A stretch of 40,906 nt of DNA from positions 1 through 40,906 of the IMG/VR virus record IMGVR_UViG_3300005838_000027; one strand, given 5' to 3'. The first letter of the stretch is position 1. Each line of letters begins with the position of its first letter. This stretch comes from a virus. The notes under the pieces were generated by a model. The model saw nothing but the letters and a program-made list of their open reading frames with translations. It ran no database searches and had not been told where the DNA came from. The translations under genes were made by a program, and so were the position numbers. Positions 8,887 through 16,246 of this stretch are shown one piece after another.

Positions 8887-11800
8887 AGAACTACCATTAA
8901 CTTTCTTAATCTCTAATAGAGTATCAACAAAATCTCTCATAGTTTCTATGTGAGAAACGACCAATGAGAATTGAAATTCTGATTTCAAATATTGGAACAA
9001 TTGTGAAACTGAATTTAAGTTCTCACTATCCATTGTTCCCCATCCCTCATCAATAGCAAGGAAGTTACTTCTCGGTAAATTACTTACATTCATTAAACCA
9101 ACTCTTATTGCAAGAGAACTGATAAATCTTTCCATACCACTTGATAATTCTAATGGCCATACTCTATCATCATCATATACAATGTGAGTATCTATTTGTT
9201 TTCCATCCATATTAAACACAATACTAAAATCAACTATCTGTGCAAGAATATCATTTACTGCACCCTCGACTGTTGGTAATGATTTACTAATCAAATCATA
9301 AGGTACACCATCTCGTTTAATTGCTTCAAGTAAGTATTGGTATGCTTGATGGTCTCCCTCAAGTTCTTCTACCTTATCAATGTTATCATTAATCTGTGTT
9401 TCTTTGGTTTTAAGAACTTTTATATCTCCGTGAATAGAAGTTAATTTTTTACTAACCATATCTAACTGATAATCTAAATCATCATTGTTGTTTTGTAGAT
9501 GGTCAATTGCTTGTGCTATCTGTTCATTGAATACTACATTTTTTTCTTGAGCGTTTGATTTATTAATATCACTTGTAATCAAGTTAAACTGAGTAGTTAT
9601 GTTCTTCTGTTTTTCTTTTATAAGATTTATATTAGATGTAATGTTTTCTTGGTATCTTTGTTTTTCACTTAACTCACCCTCTAATCCATCTAAATCTTTT
9701 TTAAATGCACGAACCTTAAATTGTTTCTGTATCTCATCTTCCATCAATTGTTTCTTTTGAACATATTGTTGTGCAAGAAGTTTATCTTTATCAAGATTCT
9801 TTTTAGTTTCGATAGCATCCAATGTAAATGGATTACTCATACAATGTTCACAATCTTCATCGTGTGTTAAATTACCGAGTTTATCAATCTTATCTAACTT
9901 AACTCGTACTTCAGATTTTAACTTATCCAATTCTATTTGAAATAAATCTCGTTCTTCTTCCAACTTTTCTAATTGATAATACTTTTCTTCTACACCATCT
10001 TGTTGGTATATTACAATTTTATTCTCAATCTCTTTTACTGCTTTTTCAAAGTCATATTGTTCGGTTGAAAGTTCGTTAAGTTTTTCCTTGACATTATCTT
10101 GTAATGTTGTTAACTTAGAGTGTTCATCGTTTAAGGTTTTAATTGGTTTAAGTGTAGTATCGACTGGTTTCAATCTTAAAGTTTCTTGTTTAATACTACC
10201 CATTATATCTTTGATTGATTTCTTTAATTCTTTCTCATCTTTCTTAAAATCTTTTTCTTTAGATTCAAGTAAAATTAAATCATCAGTTATTGTTGCCAAC
10301 TCACTATCGTAATCTGCTTTCTTAAAATCTCTCAGAAGTGTATTCACTTCTTTAATATCTTCAGTTGCTTGTTGCCATAACGAATCAAATATCTTTAATC
10401 CCATAAATTGAGATAATAACTCTTTTCGTTCTTTTTGAGTTTTATCAATAAAGACTGTAGAGTTATTCTGTGAACTCATAGATGTTAAAATGAAATCCTC
10501 ATAATTACCAATAACTCGTTTGATGTTATTTTGTGTAGTTCTTCGTTGGTCTCCATTTAATGATAATTTCTCACCAGTATCATCTATCATCCAAAATTCT
10601 ATATCAACTTTGACATGTCCAGTCCTTAGATTCTTTTTACCTTTTTTCTCGATAAAATAATCTATACCATCTATCTCAAAATTAACTTTACAATGTAATG
10701 TACTTTTTGCTTTATTAATAATGTTATCTGCTTTGAATGTACGAGAACTTAAATCAAATAAGTTAAAACATAAAGCATCTAATAGTGCTGATTTACCACT
10801 TGCGTTTGGAGCAAACAATCCAATCATCCCATTTAACTTAGTGAAGTCAACTACATTATCTTCACCATAACTAAACAAATTACTAAACTCAAATCTCTTT
10901 AATTTCCAATTTACATTTCTTTGAATATCGGCTTCTGGTATAACTGCATTTAAATCAGTAAGTACTTTTTTTATCTTTATCATAGTATTATCATCAACAA
11001 TATAATTGTTCTTTAAATACTCACTAATTAAATCAAACTGATAACCAACATTAGATACATCACCAATGTTAACTTTATTATCACGAATCTTATCCGTTGA
11101 TAAACCATCTACTCTTGTAATAACTGATTCTTGAATCTTGGTCATCTTCTGAACCTTAGTCATTAATCTTTTTAATTGAGCAGGTTTCGTATTACTTACT
11201 CGTACACGAACTCGTGGTTTATTTGGTAAATCACTTAAATCTGGTAACTTACCATTATCAATATTAATCGTATAATAACCATAATCATTATGTATCTCTA
11301 TATACTCCGATTTGCGGGCAGGAACATCCCAAAGTAAATAACCCTTACCTATATCCTCTCCGTGATTCTGTTGAACTAATGAACCACAATAAGATATAGT
11401 TTCTTCTTTATTTAAATGTTGTCGTTTATGAATATCTCCAAGTAATCCTAAATCGTATCCTTTGAACATACTCATCTTTACTTTACTTGGTAGTTTGAAA
11501 CCTAAATCAGTTTCACTTCTATCGACTGTTCCGTGAAACAATACAACTTTAGTATTATCTCCTGGAATATCTTTTGCTTTGATATAATCTTCTTCTTTAT
11601 CCCAAACATCCCATACTATAAAATCAGTATCTGCAAATGTATAAACACCTGTTCGTTTTAGATAATGTAGGTTTGGGTGATTTAGATTTTCTACGATAGG
11701 TGTTAAACAATCCATTCTGTTTAGATTATTTAAATTACAATCGTGATTTCCTGCAATGATAATTGTAGGACATATGTCTGCTAAATTTTTGAATAACCTT

Positions 11801-12024
11801 GATAACTGGTCAATCAACTCAGGTGACATCTCACACTTAGAATGAGCAATATCACCACCAATATATGCAACCGCATTATTTGGATTCTTTTTTACTTCCT
11901 CATACAATCCATTGAATACTTCTTCGTACTCTCTGTGTCGTCTCAAGTTCCTAATCTGTATGTCGGAAATATGGTGTATATGCTTTAATTTACGAAAGGG
12001 AACTTTAACTTTTTCTTGAATCAA
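8863..12024 (-). CDS. fused Mre11-Rad50 (T4 gp47 + gp46, SbcD-SbcC) recombination nuclease
   Basis: One 1053-residue chain carries both subunits of the MR complex. Residues ~15-230 are a calcineurin-like phosphoesterase with the nuclease motifs DIQ (21-23), GGD (56-58), GNHD (92-95), FHGT (163-166) and GDIHK (196-200). Residues ~375 onward are Rad50-like: Walker A APNASGKS (405-412), a Q-loop near 515-520 (SSQN), long coiled coils, a CEHC zinc hook at 725-728, signature LSSGMERF (~960) and Walker B FLAIDEGWG (~988). In T4 and most bacteria these are two adjacent genes. The product should be an ATP-dependent end-processing exo/endonuclease for recombination-dependent replication. It overlaps the upstream 69-aa gene by 4 bp (ATGA), so it is translationally coupled. 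A full set of motifs argues it is active. Confidence 0.95.
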   Translation of the reverse strand: MIQEKVKVPFRKLKHIHHISDIQIRNLRRHREYEEVFNGLYEEVKKNPNNAVAYIGGDIAHSKCEMSPELIDQLSRLFKNLADICPTIIIAGNHDCNLNNLNRMDCLTPIVENLNHPNLHYLKRTGVYTFADTDFIVWDVWDKEEDYIKAKDIPGDNTKVVLFHGTVDRSETDLGFKLPSKVKMSMFKGYDLGLLGDIHKRQHLNKEETISYCGSLVQQNHGEDIGKGYLLWDVPARKSEYIEIHNDYGYYTINIDNGKLPDLSDLPNKPRVRVRVSNTKPAQLKRLMTKVQKMTKIQESVITRVDGLSTDKIRDNKVNIGDVSNVGYQFDLISEYLKNNYIVDDNTMIKIKKVLTDLNAVIPEADIQRNVNWKLKRFEFSNLFSYGEDNVVDFTKLNGMIGLFAPNASGKSALLDALCFNLFDLSSRTFKADNIINKAKSTLHCKVNFEIDGIDYFIEKKGKKNLRTGHVKVDIEFWMIDDTGEKLSLNGDQRRTTQNNIKRVIGNYEDFILTSMSSQNNSTVFIDKTQKERKELLSQFMGLKIFDSLWQQATEDIKEVNTLLRDFKKADYDSELATITDDLILLESKEKDFKKDEKELKKSIKDIMGSIKQETLRLKPVDTTLKPIKTLNDEHSKLTTLQDNVKEKLNELSTEQYDFEKAVKEIENKIVIYQQDGVEEKYYQLEKLEEERDLFQIELDKLKSEVRVKLDKIDKLGNLTHDEDCEHCMSNPFTLDAIETKKNLDKDKLLAQQYVQKKQLMEDEIQKQFKVRAFKKDLDGLEGELSEKQRYQENITSNINLIKEKQKNITTQFNLITSDINKSNAQEKNVVFNEQIAQAIDHLQNNNDDLDYQLDMVSKKLTSIHGDIKVLKTKETQINDNIDKVEELEGDHQAYQYLLEAIKRDGVPYDLISKSLPTVEGAVNDILAQIVDFSIVFNMDGKQIDTHIVYDDDRVWPLELSSGMERFISSLAIRVGLMNVSNLPRSNFLAIDEGWGTMDSENLNSVSQLFQYLKSEFQFSLVVSHIETMRDFVDTLLEIKKVNGSSSVKFSRD

Positions 12025-12230
12025 GAATACTCCTTTAGTATCTTTTTTACGCGTGGTAGTTTTTTGTTTTCACAAGTAATATCCCACGCGAATACTTTGC
12101 CATTTTTCTTATAATAACTATCTTTCGAAATTCCCAAAAACACTTTTATTTTTTGATATGCTTTAGAATTAGTTATATGCACTCTATAATACCCATCACC
12201 GAACTTCCATATGTTATCTTTTATTGCCAT
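12021..12230 (-). CDS. small protein of unknown function between primase and Mre11-Rad50
   Basis: A 69-residue basic protein (MAIKDNIWKFGDGYYRVH...) with many Lys and aromatic residues and no membrane segment. It overlaps the primase gene upstream by 17 bp and the Mre11-Rad50 gene downstream by 4 bp, so it is embedded in the replication operon. The alternation of beta-type stretches (YYRVHIT, KVFLGI, KVFAWDI) suggests a small beta domain. I do not recognise the family. Position suggests a replication or recombination accessory, which is inference only. Confidence 0.7.
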   Translation of the reverse strand: MAIKDNIWKFGDGYYRVHITNSKAYQKIKVFLGISKDSYYKKNGKVFAWDITCENKKLPRVKKILKEYS

Positions 12231-13137
12231 AGATTTTCATCCTCATCAATTGTTTAAAATCAACCTCATTAGACGATATCAGTTGGTCTATCATTTGCAA
12301 ATAACCTAACTCACTTGGGTCTTTACCTTGTAACTTTACGAACCTTACATCGATATCCAACGCAGTTAGTTTAGATATTATTTCCAACGACGACTTAAAT
12401 GCGTCATCGTCTAATGAAATAAATACCTGTTTGACTCGCTTTTCGACTATCTTATTATAAAGTTTAGGTAAAATTGTTTTTCCGAATAAGGGAATACTAT
12501 TGTTTTTGATGGCCATAGCATCAAATACACCCTCACAAAGTATAATCGGTTCATCCCAATTCACATATAGGTCAAATCCGATGATATCCTTTTGTACGGG
12601 TGGATTCTTATACTTCATCCCGCCTTGATAGAAATCCCTACCAACGAAATAATTTAATACTCCATCACTATCATATGATGGTATAATAATTCTATTCTGA
12701 TATGTACCACTTAAACAATACCCTAAATTATATCTGATAATATCATCAAAAGATAATCCTCTCTCCATAACAAATTTTAATGCGTGTAACTTCTGTACTG
12801 AATCACCACCATTCCATAATGGTTTACATTCTTTGGGTAAGGTTACCGCGATTTCCTTTTTATCATCTTTCTTTTGGTAATATGTACTACCAGTAGCATC
12901 ACTTAATTCTTTATATAATATATGATTTGCATTTATCTGTTTGAGTAATTGAAATAGATTATGTCCACCTTGATTACTTACCCAACAATGCCATTTACCA
13001 GTCTCTATATTGACTTGTAATTTTTGTTTATGATGTGAAACAAATGGTGACCAATACATATACTCATTTGTTTTCTTTAATTTTGTACCCTTAGATTTTA
13101 ATGCTTTATCTAAGATGTTTATAACTAATTGACTCAA
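12214..13137 (-). CDS. DnaG/gp61-type DNA primase with degenerate zinc finger
   Basis: A 307-residue primase-like protein. The TOPRIM domain is clear: ILCEGVFDAMAI (199-210, with the conserved Glu at 202), then VFISLDDDA (238-246) and a late KDPSELG typical of DnaG-like primases. The N-terminus has the shape of a CHC2 zinc-binding domain (YWSPFVSHHKQ ... WHCWVSNQGGHNLFQLL, 28-65). However, the first Cys of the usual CPFH is Ser, and the usual CFGCG is HCWVSNQGG, so at most one Cys and a few His remain. The protein would synthesise RNA primers for lagging-strand replication, or has lost classical zinc binding. No helicase gene is in the window. It sits in the operon with the nuclease genes. 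Confidence 0.88.
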   Translation of the reverse strand: MSQLVINILDKALKSKGTKLKKTNEYMYWSPFVSHHKQKLQVNIETGKWHCWVSNQGGHNLFQLLKQINANHILYKELSDATGSTYYQKKDDKKEIAVTLPKECKPLWNGGDSVQKLHALKFVMERGLSFDDIIRYNLGYCLSGTYQNRIIIPSYDSDGVLNYFVGRDFYQGGMKYKNPPVQKDIIGFDLYVNWDEPIILCEGVFDAMAIKNNSIPLFGKTILPKLYNKIVEKRVKQVFISLDDDAFKSSLEIISKLTALDIDVRFVKLQGKDPSELGYLQMIDQLISSNEVDFKQLMRMKIYGNKR

Positions 13138-13147
13138 TTATTCCCCA

Positions 13148-13372
13148 TTACTTTGCATAATCTTTATTATTATAATTCTTGTGTTGATTTTCTATACACC
13201 ACTTCTTTTGTAACCTTTTTAATTTTTTGTTTCCATACTCAGTAAGTTCTCCATTCTCATCAGCAGTTTTATCATCACCTAACATCTCTTTCAATATCAT
13301 AATCGAATCAATACTCGTTACATAAGTATCATCTACTTCATTACCATTTGAATCTATTGATATTACACTCAT
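13148..13372 (-). CDS. small hypothetical protein in the replication operon
   Basis: A 74-residue protein beginning MSVISIDSNGNEVDDTYV, with an acidic first half and a basic second half ending in NYNNKDYAK. The middle SIMILKEMLGDDKTADENGELTEYGNKKLKRLQKKW looks like two helices. It overlaps the upstream nuclease gene by 4 bp and is followed 10 bp later by the primase start. There is no recognisable family, signal peptide or membrane segment. The tight spacing supports that it is a real gene. Confidence 0.65.
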   Translation of the reverse strand: MSVISIDSNGNEVDDTYVTSIDSIMILKEMLGDDKTADENGELTEYGNKKLKRLQKKWCIENQHKNYNNKDYAK

Positions 13373-13701
13373 TTAATAAGTTCTACAAATTCTTCTAATT
13401 CTATTACTGCGTAGGTCTTTGACCTATTTCTTTTGAACACTACAACTGGTGTACCCTTATGAGAATATTCTTCTGCTTGTTCTAAGGCACTCCATATATT
13501 TAATTTTTCGTGATTCTTACACTCGAATGAGTATGGTATAAGTTTACGGGCTGCAGGTGATAACTGAATATCCTCTCCACTTTCACCCATCGTTGTGGAT
13601 TTAATATCATCTGGTTCTAATTGTTTAAAATTTTCGAGAAGAAGTTCTCTTACGGAATTTTGTAGGCGTTTGCCTTTGTTTTTTGCTGAACGAGTTTTCA
13701 T
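13369..13701 (-). CDS. PD-(D/E)XK nuclease-like protein (possible Holliday-junction resolvase)
   Basis: A 110-residue protein with a PD-(D/E)XK-like pattern. A basic N-terminal helix (NKGKRLQNSVRELLLE) is followed by SGEDIQLSP with Asp44, the core YSFECKN giving Glu60-x-Lys62, and a helix then strand (WSALEQAEEY ... PVVVFKRN). Size and order resemble small archaeal-type resolvases (Hjc) and phage recombination nucleases. The catalytic D...ExK triad is visible, but the exact subfamily is not. It is the first gene of the replication cluster, after a 204-bp AT-rich gap, and overlaps the next gene by 4 bp. Processing of branched or concatemeric DNA is the likely role. Confidence 0.7.
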   Translation of the reverse strand: MKTRSAKNKGKRLQNSVRELLLENFKQLEPDDIKSTTMGESGEDIQLSPAARKLIPYSFECKNHEKLNIWSALEQAEEYSHKGTPVVVFKRNRSKTYAVIELEEFVELIK

Positions 13702-13822
13702 ATGAAACCAAAGTTAATAGTTATATTATTTAAAAGCTTTTAATTATTAGTTATTAATAAATATATTATAAATCTCTCAGAATGTAATTTTTATTTTTTA
13801 ATTGGACGTAATAATTTCAGAG

Positions 13823-13854
13823 AAAAATAAGGTTGTGATTTTTCTTAGAACCTT
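13823..13854 (-). terminator. candidate intrinsic terminator after the envelope/metalloprotease operon
   Basis: Read on the minus strand, AAGGTT pairs with AACCTT across a 14-base loop and is followed by ATTTTT. It lies in the 204-bp gap (13702-13905) between the HExxH gene and the nuclease gene. The stem is only 6 bp, so it is weak. The rest of the gap is very AT-rich; a loose -35/-10 pair (TTACAT, 16 bp, TATATT) can be drawn in it but is not convincing. Confidence 0.4.
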
Positions 13855-13905
13855 TAATGTTAACATAACTATAGTTAATAATATATATCAGATAGAAAAC
13901 TCAAA

Positions 13906-14301
13906 TTAGAATTTATCTTTCCATTTTCTATTATATTCTTGTTTAGCCCAATTCTCAGCTTTCTTTTCCCACTTATTATCGTGATATCTTTCAAAACCTT
14001 GTACATCAGCCATATCATCTGCTTGTTGATACTTCTTCAGAAACTTTTTCCTACCATATTTCTTAACCATATCAGCATGATGAATTTCGTGTAGAACACT
14101 TACAATAAATTCCTTGACATTCTTGTAGGATTTTCGTAAATTAATAATATCTTTATCCCAATCATAATCACCATCATTATTACCCTTTACATTAAATTTT
14201 ACTTTACTTCGTAATCCATAGTATTCAACTAATTCAGATGCAATGTATTGAAAATCAACTCGTTCCATCAGTAGATGTATTGTTGCTAGTTTAGGTATCA
14301 T
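13906..14301 (-). CDS. HExxH zinc metalloprotease-like protein
   Basis: A 131-residue protein with the zinc-binding motif HEIHH (71-75) in the context VSVLHEIHHADMVKKYG. Downstream is WEKKAENWAKQE (111-122), where a Glu could supply the third zinc ligand, as in SprT and ImmA/IrrE-type peptidases (pattern E-x-x-A-x-x-W/F-A). No signal peptide is present, so it probably acts in the cytoplasm. Possible roles are cleavage of a host repressor or DNA-bound protein, or virion maturation; the sequence does not decide. It is preceded by AGGAG and follows a 50-codon basic gene by 9 bp. It is the last gene before the 204-bp gap. Confidence 0.7.
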   Translation of the reverse strand: MIPKLATIHLLMERVDFQYIASELVEYYGLRSKVKFNVKGNNDGDYDWDKDIINLRKSYKNVKEFIVSVLHEIHHADMVKKYGRKKFLKKYQQADDMADVQGFERYHDNKWEKKAENWAKQEYNRKWKDKF

Positions 14302-14310
14302 TTTATTCTC

Positions 14311-14463
14311 CTACTTTAATCCGTTGAATAATGCTTTAGCAACTTTCTTTCCATACTTCTTATCAGATGGATTAGGTCTTGTAAACCTTTTTTTGTGTTT
14401 TGGTTTTATGGTTTCTGTATAAACCATAGATTGTAATTCAATCAATTCTTTTAATTTTATCAT
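14311..14463 (-). CDS. 50-aa basic small protein
   Basis: The ATG at 14463 overlaps the stop of the preceding 46-codon gene (ATGA), and the stop is 9 bp before the metalloprotease start. The protein is MIKLKELIELQSMVY... followed by a Lys/Arg/Pro-rich middle (PKHKKRFTRPNPSDKKYGKK) and a short helix KVAKALFNGLK. Charge suggests a nucleic-acid or protein-binding role. Function is unknown. The tight coupling on both sides is the main support that it is translated. Confidence 0.6.
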   Translation of the reverse strand: MIKLKELIELQSMVYTETIKPKHKKRFTRPNPSDKKYGKKVAKALFNGLK

Positions 14464-14600
14464 CTTCCCCACTTCGGTTTGTTATCAACCTGTTTAGCTT
14501 TCCATTTTTTATGTTGATTGGCGGTCCGACCTTCAATCTTCCATTTCTCATTTAATTTTTGTTTTTTTGCTTTTCTTGATTTTGCTGCTTTACTTGGCAC
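14460..14600 (-). CDS. 46-aa Lys/Arg-rich small protein (GTG start)
   Basis: It starts at GTG 14600 with AGGA seven bases upstream and has no ATG alternative in frame. The product is MPSKAAKSRKAKKQKLNEKW followed by KIEGRTANQHKKWKAKQVDN and a short KPKWGR end. More than a third of residues are Lys or Arg, and three Trp are evenly spaced. It overlaps the next gene by 4 bp. It could be a nucleic-acid-binding or assembly peptide; no family is recognised. Confidence 0.6.
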   Translation of the reverse strand: MPSKAAKSRKAKKQKLNEKWKIEGRTANQHKKWKAKQVDNKPKWGR

Positions 14601-14636
14601 TTGATTTTCCTTTAATTAACATACTACTCTCCCTTA

Positions 14637-14972
14637 TTAATCATCTGCATGTTCTAATAACTTATTATCATTCTCTTGGTTATTAAACCAGAAATCAACA
14701 ACTTTACTGAAACTTGCTATAAACCCACCTAACAACACCAATAGAATTTCCTTCCACTCTGGCATTAGGTCTTTTCCCTCTCCGATATAGAATAACATTA
14801 ACATCAGTACACTCATAAATATCACCATAATAATTAAAGATACGTACCACTTTCTAGCTTGACGATATTGTATAATCCCAATCAACTCTTTATTAATCCA
14901 ATGTTTTTGGTCTTGGCGAGTGGTTGCATCGTTTAACTTTGCTATTTTCTTATCAATCATTTCCAATCCCAT
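14637..14972 (-). CDS. two-TM membrane protein, holin candidate
   Basis: A 111-residue protein with a charged N-terminus and two hydrophobic helices, about 43-63 (WYVSLIIMVIFMSVLMLMLFY) and 74-88 (EILLVLLGGFIASFS). A charged tail follows (VVDFWFNNQENDNKLLEHADD). The second helix followed by an aromatic segment and a polar Asn/Asp-Lys tail resembles many phage small membrane proteins annotated as holins. It overlaps by 16 bp the upstream gene, which has the topology of an inner-membrane spanin. A lysis role is therefore plausible, but no endolysin is visible nearby, so this is only a candidate. Confidence 0.5.
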   Translation of the reverse strand: MGLEMIDKKIAKLNDATTRQDQKHWINKELIGIIQYRQARKWYVSLIIMVIFMSVLMLMLFYIGEGKDLMPEWKEILLVLLGGFIASFSKVVDFWFNNQENDNKLLEHADD

Positions 14973-15691
14973 ATTTTTAGTGCATTATAAGTTACACCGA
15001 ACCCAATTACGGGTTCTGTTAAACCAGTACTCTTATCGTATTGAACTCCTACAAATGGTCCAACACTAATTTGGTTTTTTGGTGGTTTAACTTTTATTCT
15101 CTGTCCGTCACCACCACTCATATAAACACTATTACCACCTGATTCCCAAACTCTATCATCGTTATACACCAGATATTCGTGTTTACCAACTTGGTCAACC
15201 AAAGGTGCACCAAATTGTAATCTACCATCAAACCCAACATTAGTTTCTGAATCTACTATTGCGTTATTCTGTAATTTATATCCCATTCCACCAAACACTT
15301 TCATATAAGCATCTTGTGAACCGAACTCAAACTGAAATGGAATTGTATTCATATATGCTAATCCCAATTCTATTCCAAGACTATCGAGGTCATCTTTCAA
15401 ATTTTTAATTTTCTGATTGTACTCGGTATTCCATTTTACTTGTTCGTAATATTTTACTTGTAAATCTTGAAGTTCATTGTGTTGGTCATTTGATAATTCC
15501 CTCAAATACTCAACCTCTTGATTTAAAGTATCTATCTCAACTTTATTGACAGTTATTAATTCTTCCTGTCTACCTGAATCTTTGGTTAAAAAATCCATTT
15601 CTTGTTTGGCGTAATAATATCTTATACCCACAACAGCAAGTACAATCAAGATGTTTATTACAACACCAAGAATCGTATCTTTTCTAACCAT
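14957..15691 (-). CDS. membrane-anchored coiled-coil protein with C-terminal beta domain (spanin-like candidate)
   Basis: A 244-residue protein with a single N-terminal membrane helix (~8-26, ILGVVINILIVLAVVGIRYYY). A coiled coil follows at ~33-105 (VEIDTLNQEVEYLRELSN...). The last ~140 residues are Gly-rich with beta-type repeats ending VGPFVGVQYDKSTGLTEPVIG, like a small barrel or outer-membrane-contacting domain. The predicted topology is inner membrane to periplasm and perhaps outer membrane. The Met start shares one base with the stop of the upstream CsgG-like gene (TAATG). It could be a spanin-type lysis protein or part of the trans-envelope module. No exact family is recognised. Confidence 0.55.
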   Translation of the reverse strand: MVRKDTILGVVINILIVLAVVGIRYYYAKQEMDFLTKDSGRQEELITVNKVEIDTLNQEVEYLRELSNDQHNELQDLQVKYYEQVKWNTEYNQKIKNLKDDLDSLGIELGLAYMNTIPFQFEFGSQDAYMKVFGGMGYKLQNNAIVDSETNVGFDGRLQFGAPLVDQVGKHEYLVYNDDRVWESGGNSVYMSGGDGQRIKVKPPKNQISVGPFVGVQYDKSTGLTEPVIGFGVTYNALKIWDWK

Positions 15692-16236
15692 TATTCAAGT
15701 GTAGATATTGCATTATCAATAGCTTTTCTAACTGCTCCACCCAACTCTGTTTTGTTGAATGGTACATCTTCAGAAATTTGTAATCCTGTCGCTGTAATTG
15801 TTGTTGCAATTTCACCCTCACCCCTCGATGATTTAACTATACCAGATTTGGTGTTTTCCATATTCACCAATAACCTAACTTCTGTTTTAGTACTTCTACG
15901 ATTAAATAATCCTACAATACTAAATGCTTCATTAGGTTTACCAAGATACACTACTTCTACTGATGCTACAAAATCTGCATTATTATCATCAGTTAAAATA
16001 TACCTTGTATCTGAAAATGATTCTTGTAATAATTGACGGATACCGAATGTTATTCTGTCATCCTCAACTACTACTTTTTCAGAAACACTAACAAACTCTG
16101 ATATTCTTAAAGTAGGTCGTTTTAGATTACCCTCACCAATTATTGATGGTGTTGGTAAATCCTGTCCGTTAATCATAGACATACATGCCCATCCTAATAC
16201 AAATCCAAAAAGAAATCTTTTTGTAATTTTACCCAT
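15691..16236 (-). CDS. CsgG-fold-like secreted/periplasmic protein
   Basis: I place the start at the ATG at 16236 because AAGGAG sits just before it; a longer frame from 16302 would overlap the upstream gene by 56 bp. The 181-residue product has a signal peptide (MGKITKRFLFGFVLGWACMS) with no lipobox at the usual place. The body (ADFVASVEVVYLGK ... TEVRLLVNMENTKSGIVKSS, then RGEGEIATT and a C-terminal helix AVRKAIDNAIS) follows the order seen in CsgG-type domains, where a strand pair and a TG-x-V-like turn precede a Gly/Ser-rich segment. It may be a partner of the second CsgG-like gene at 17251-17892. Fold assignment is by pattern only. Confidence 0.55.
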   Translation of the reverse strand: MGKITKRFLFGFVLGWACMSMINGQDLPTPSIIGEGNLKRPTLRISEFVSVSEKVVVEDDRITFGIRQLLQESFSDTRYILTDDNNADFVASVEVVYLGKPNEAFSIVGLFNRRSTKTEVRLLVNMENTKSGIVKSSRGEGEIATTITATGLQISEDVPFNKTELGGAVRKAIDNAISTLE

Positions 16237-16246
16237 TTTCTTCTCC

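Noticed and set aside
13806-13874. Minus-strand 22-aa frame in the 204-bp gap
   Set aside because: No ribosome site and it overlaps the candidate terminator stem.
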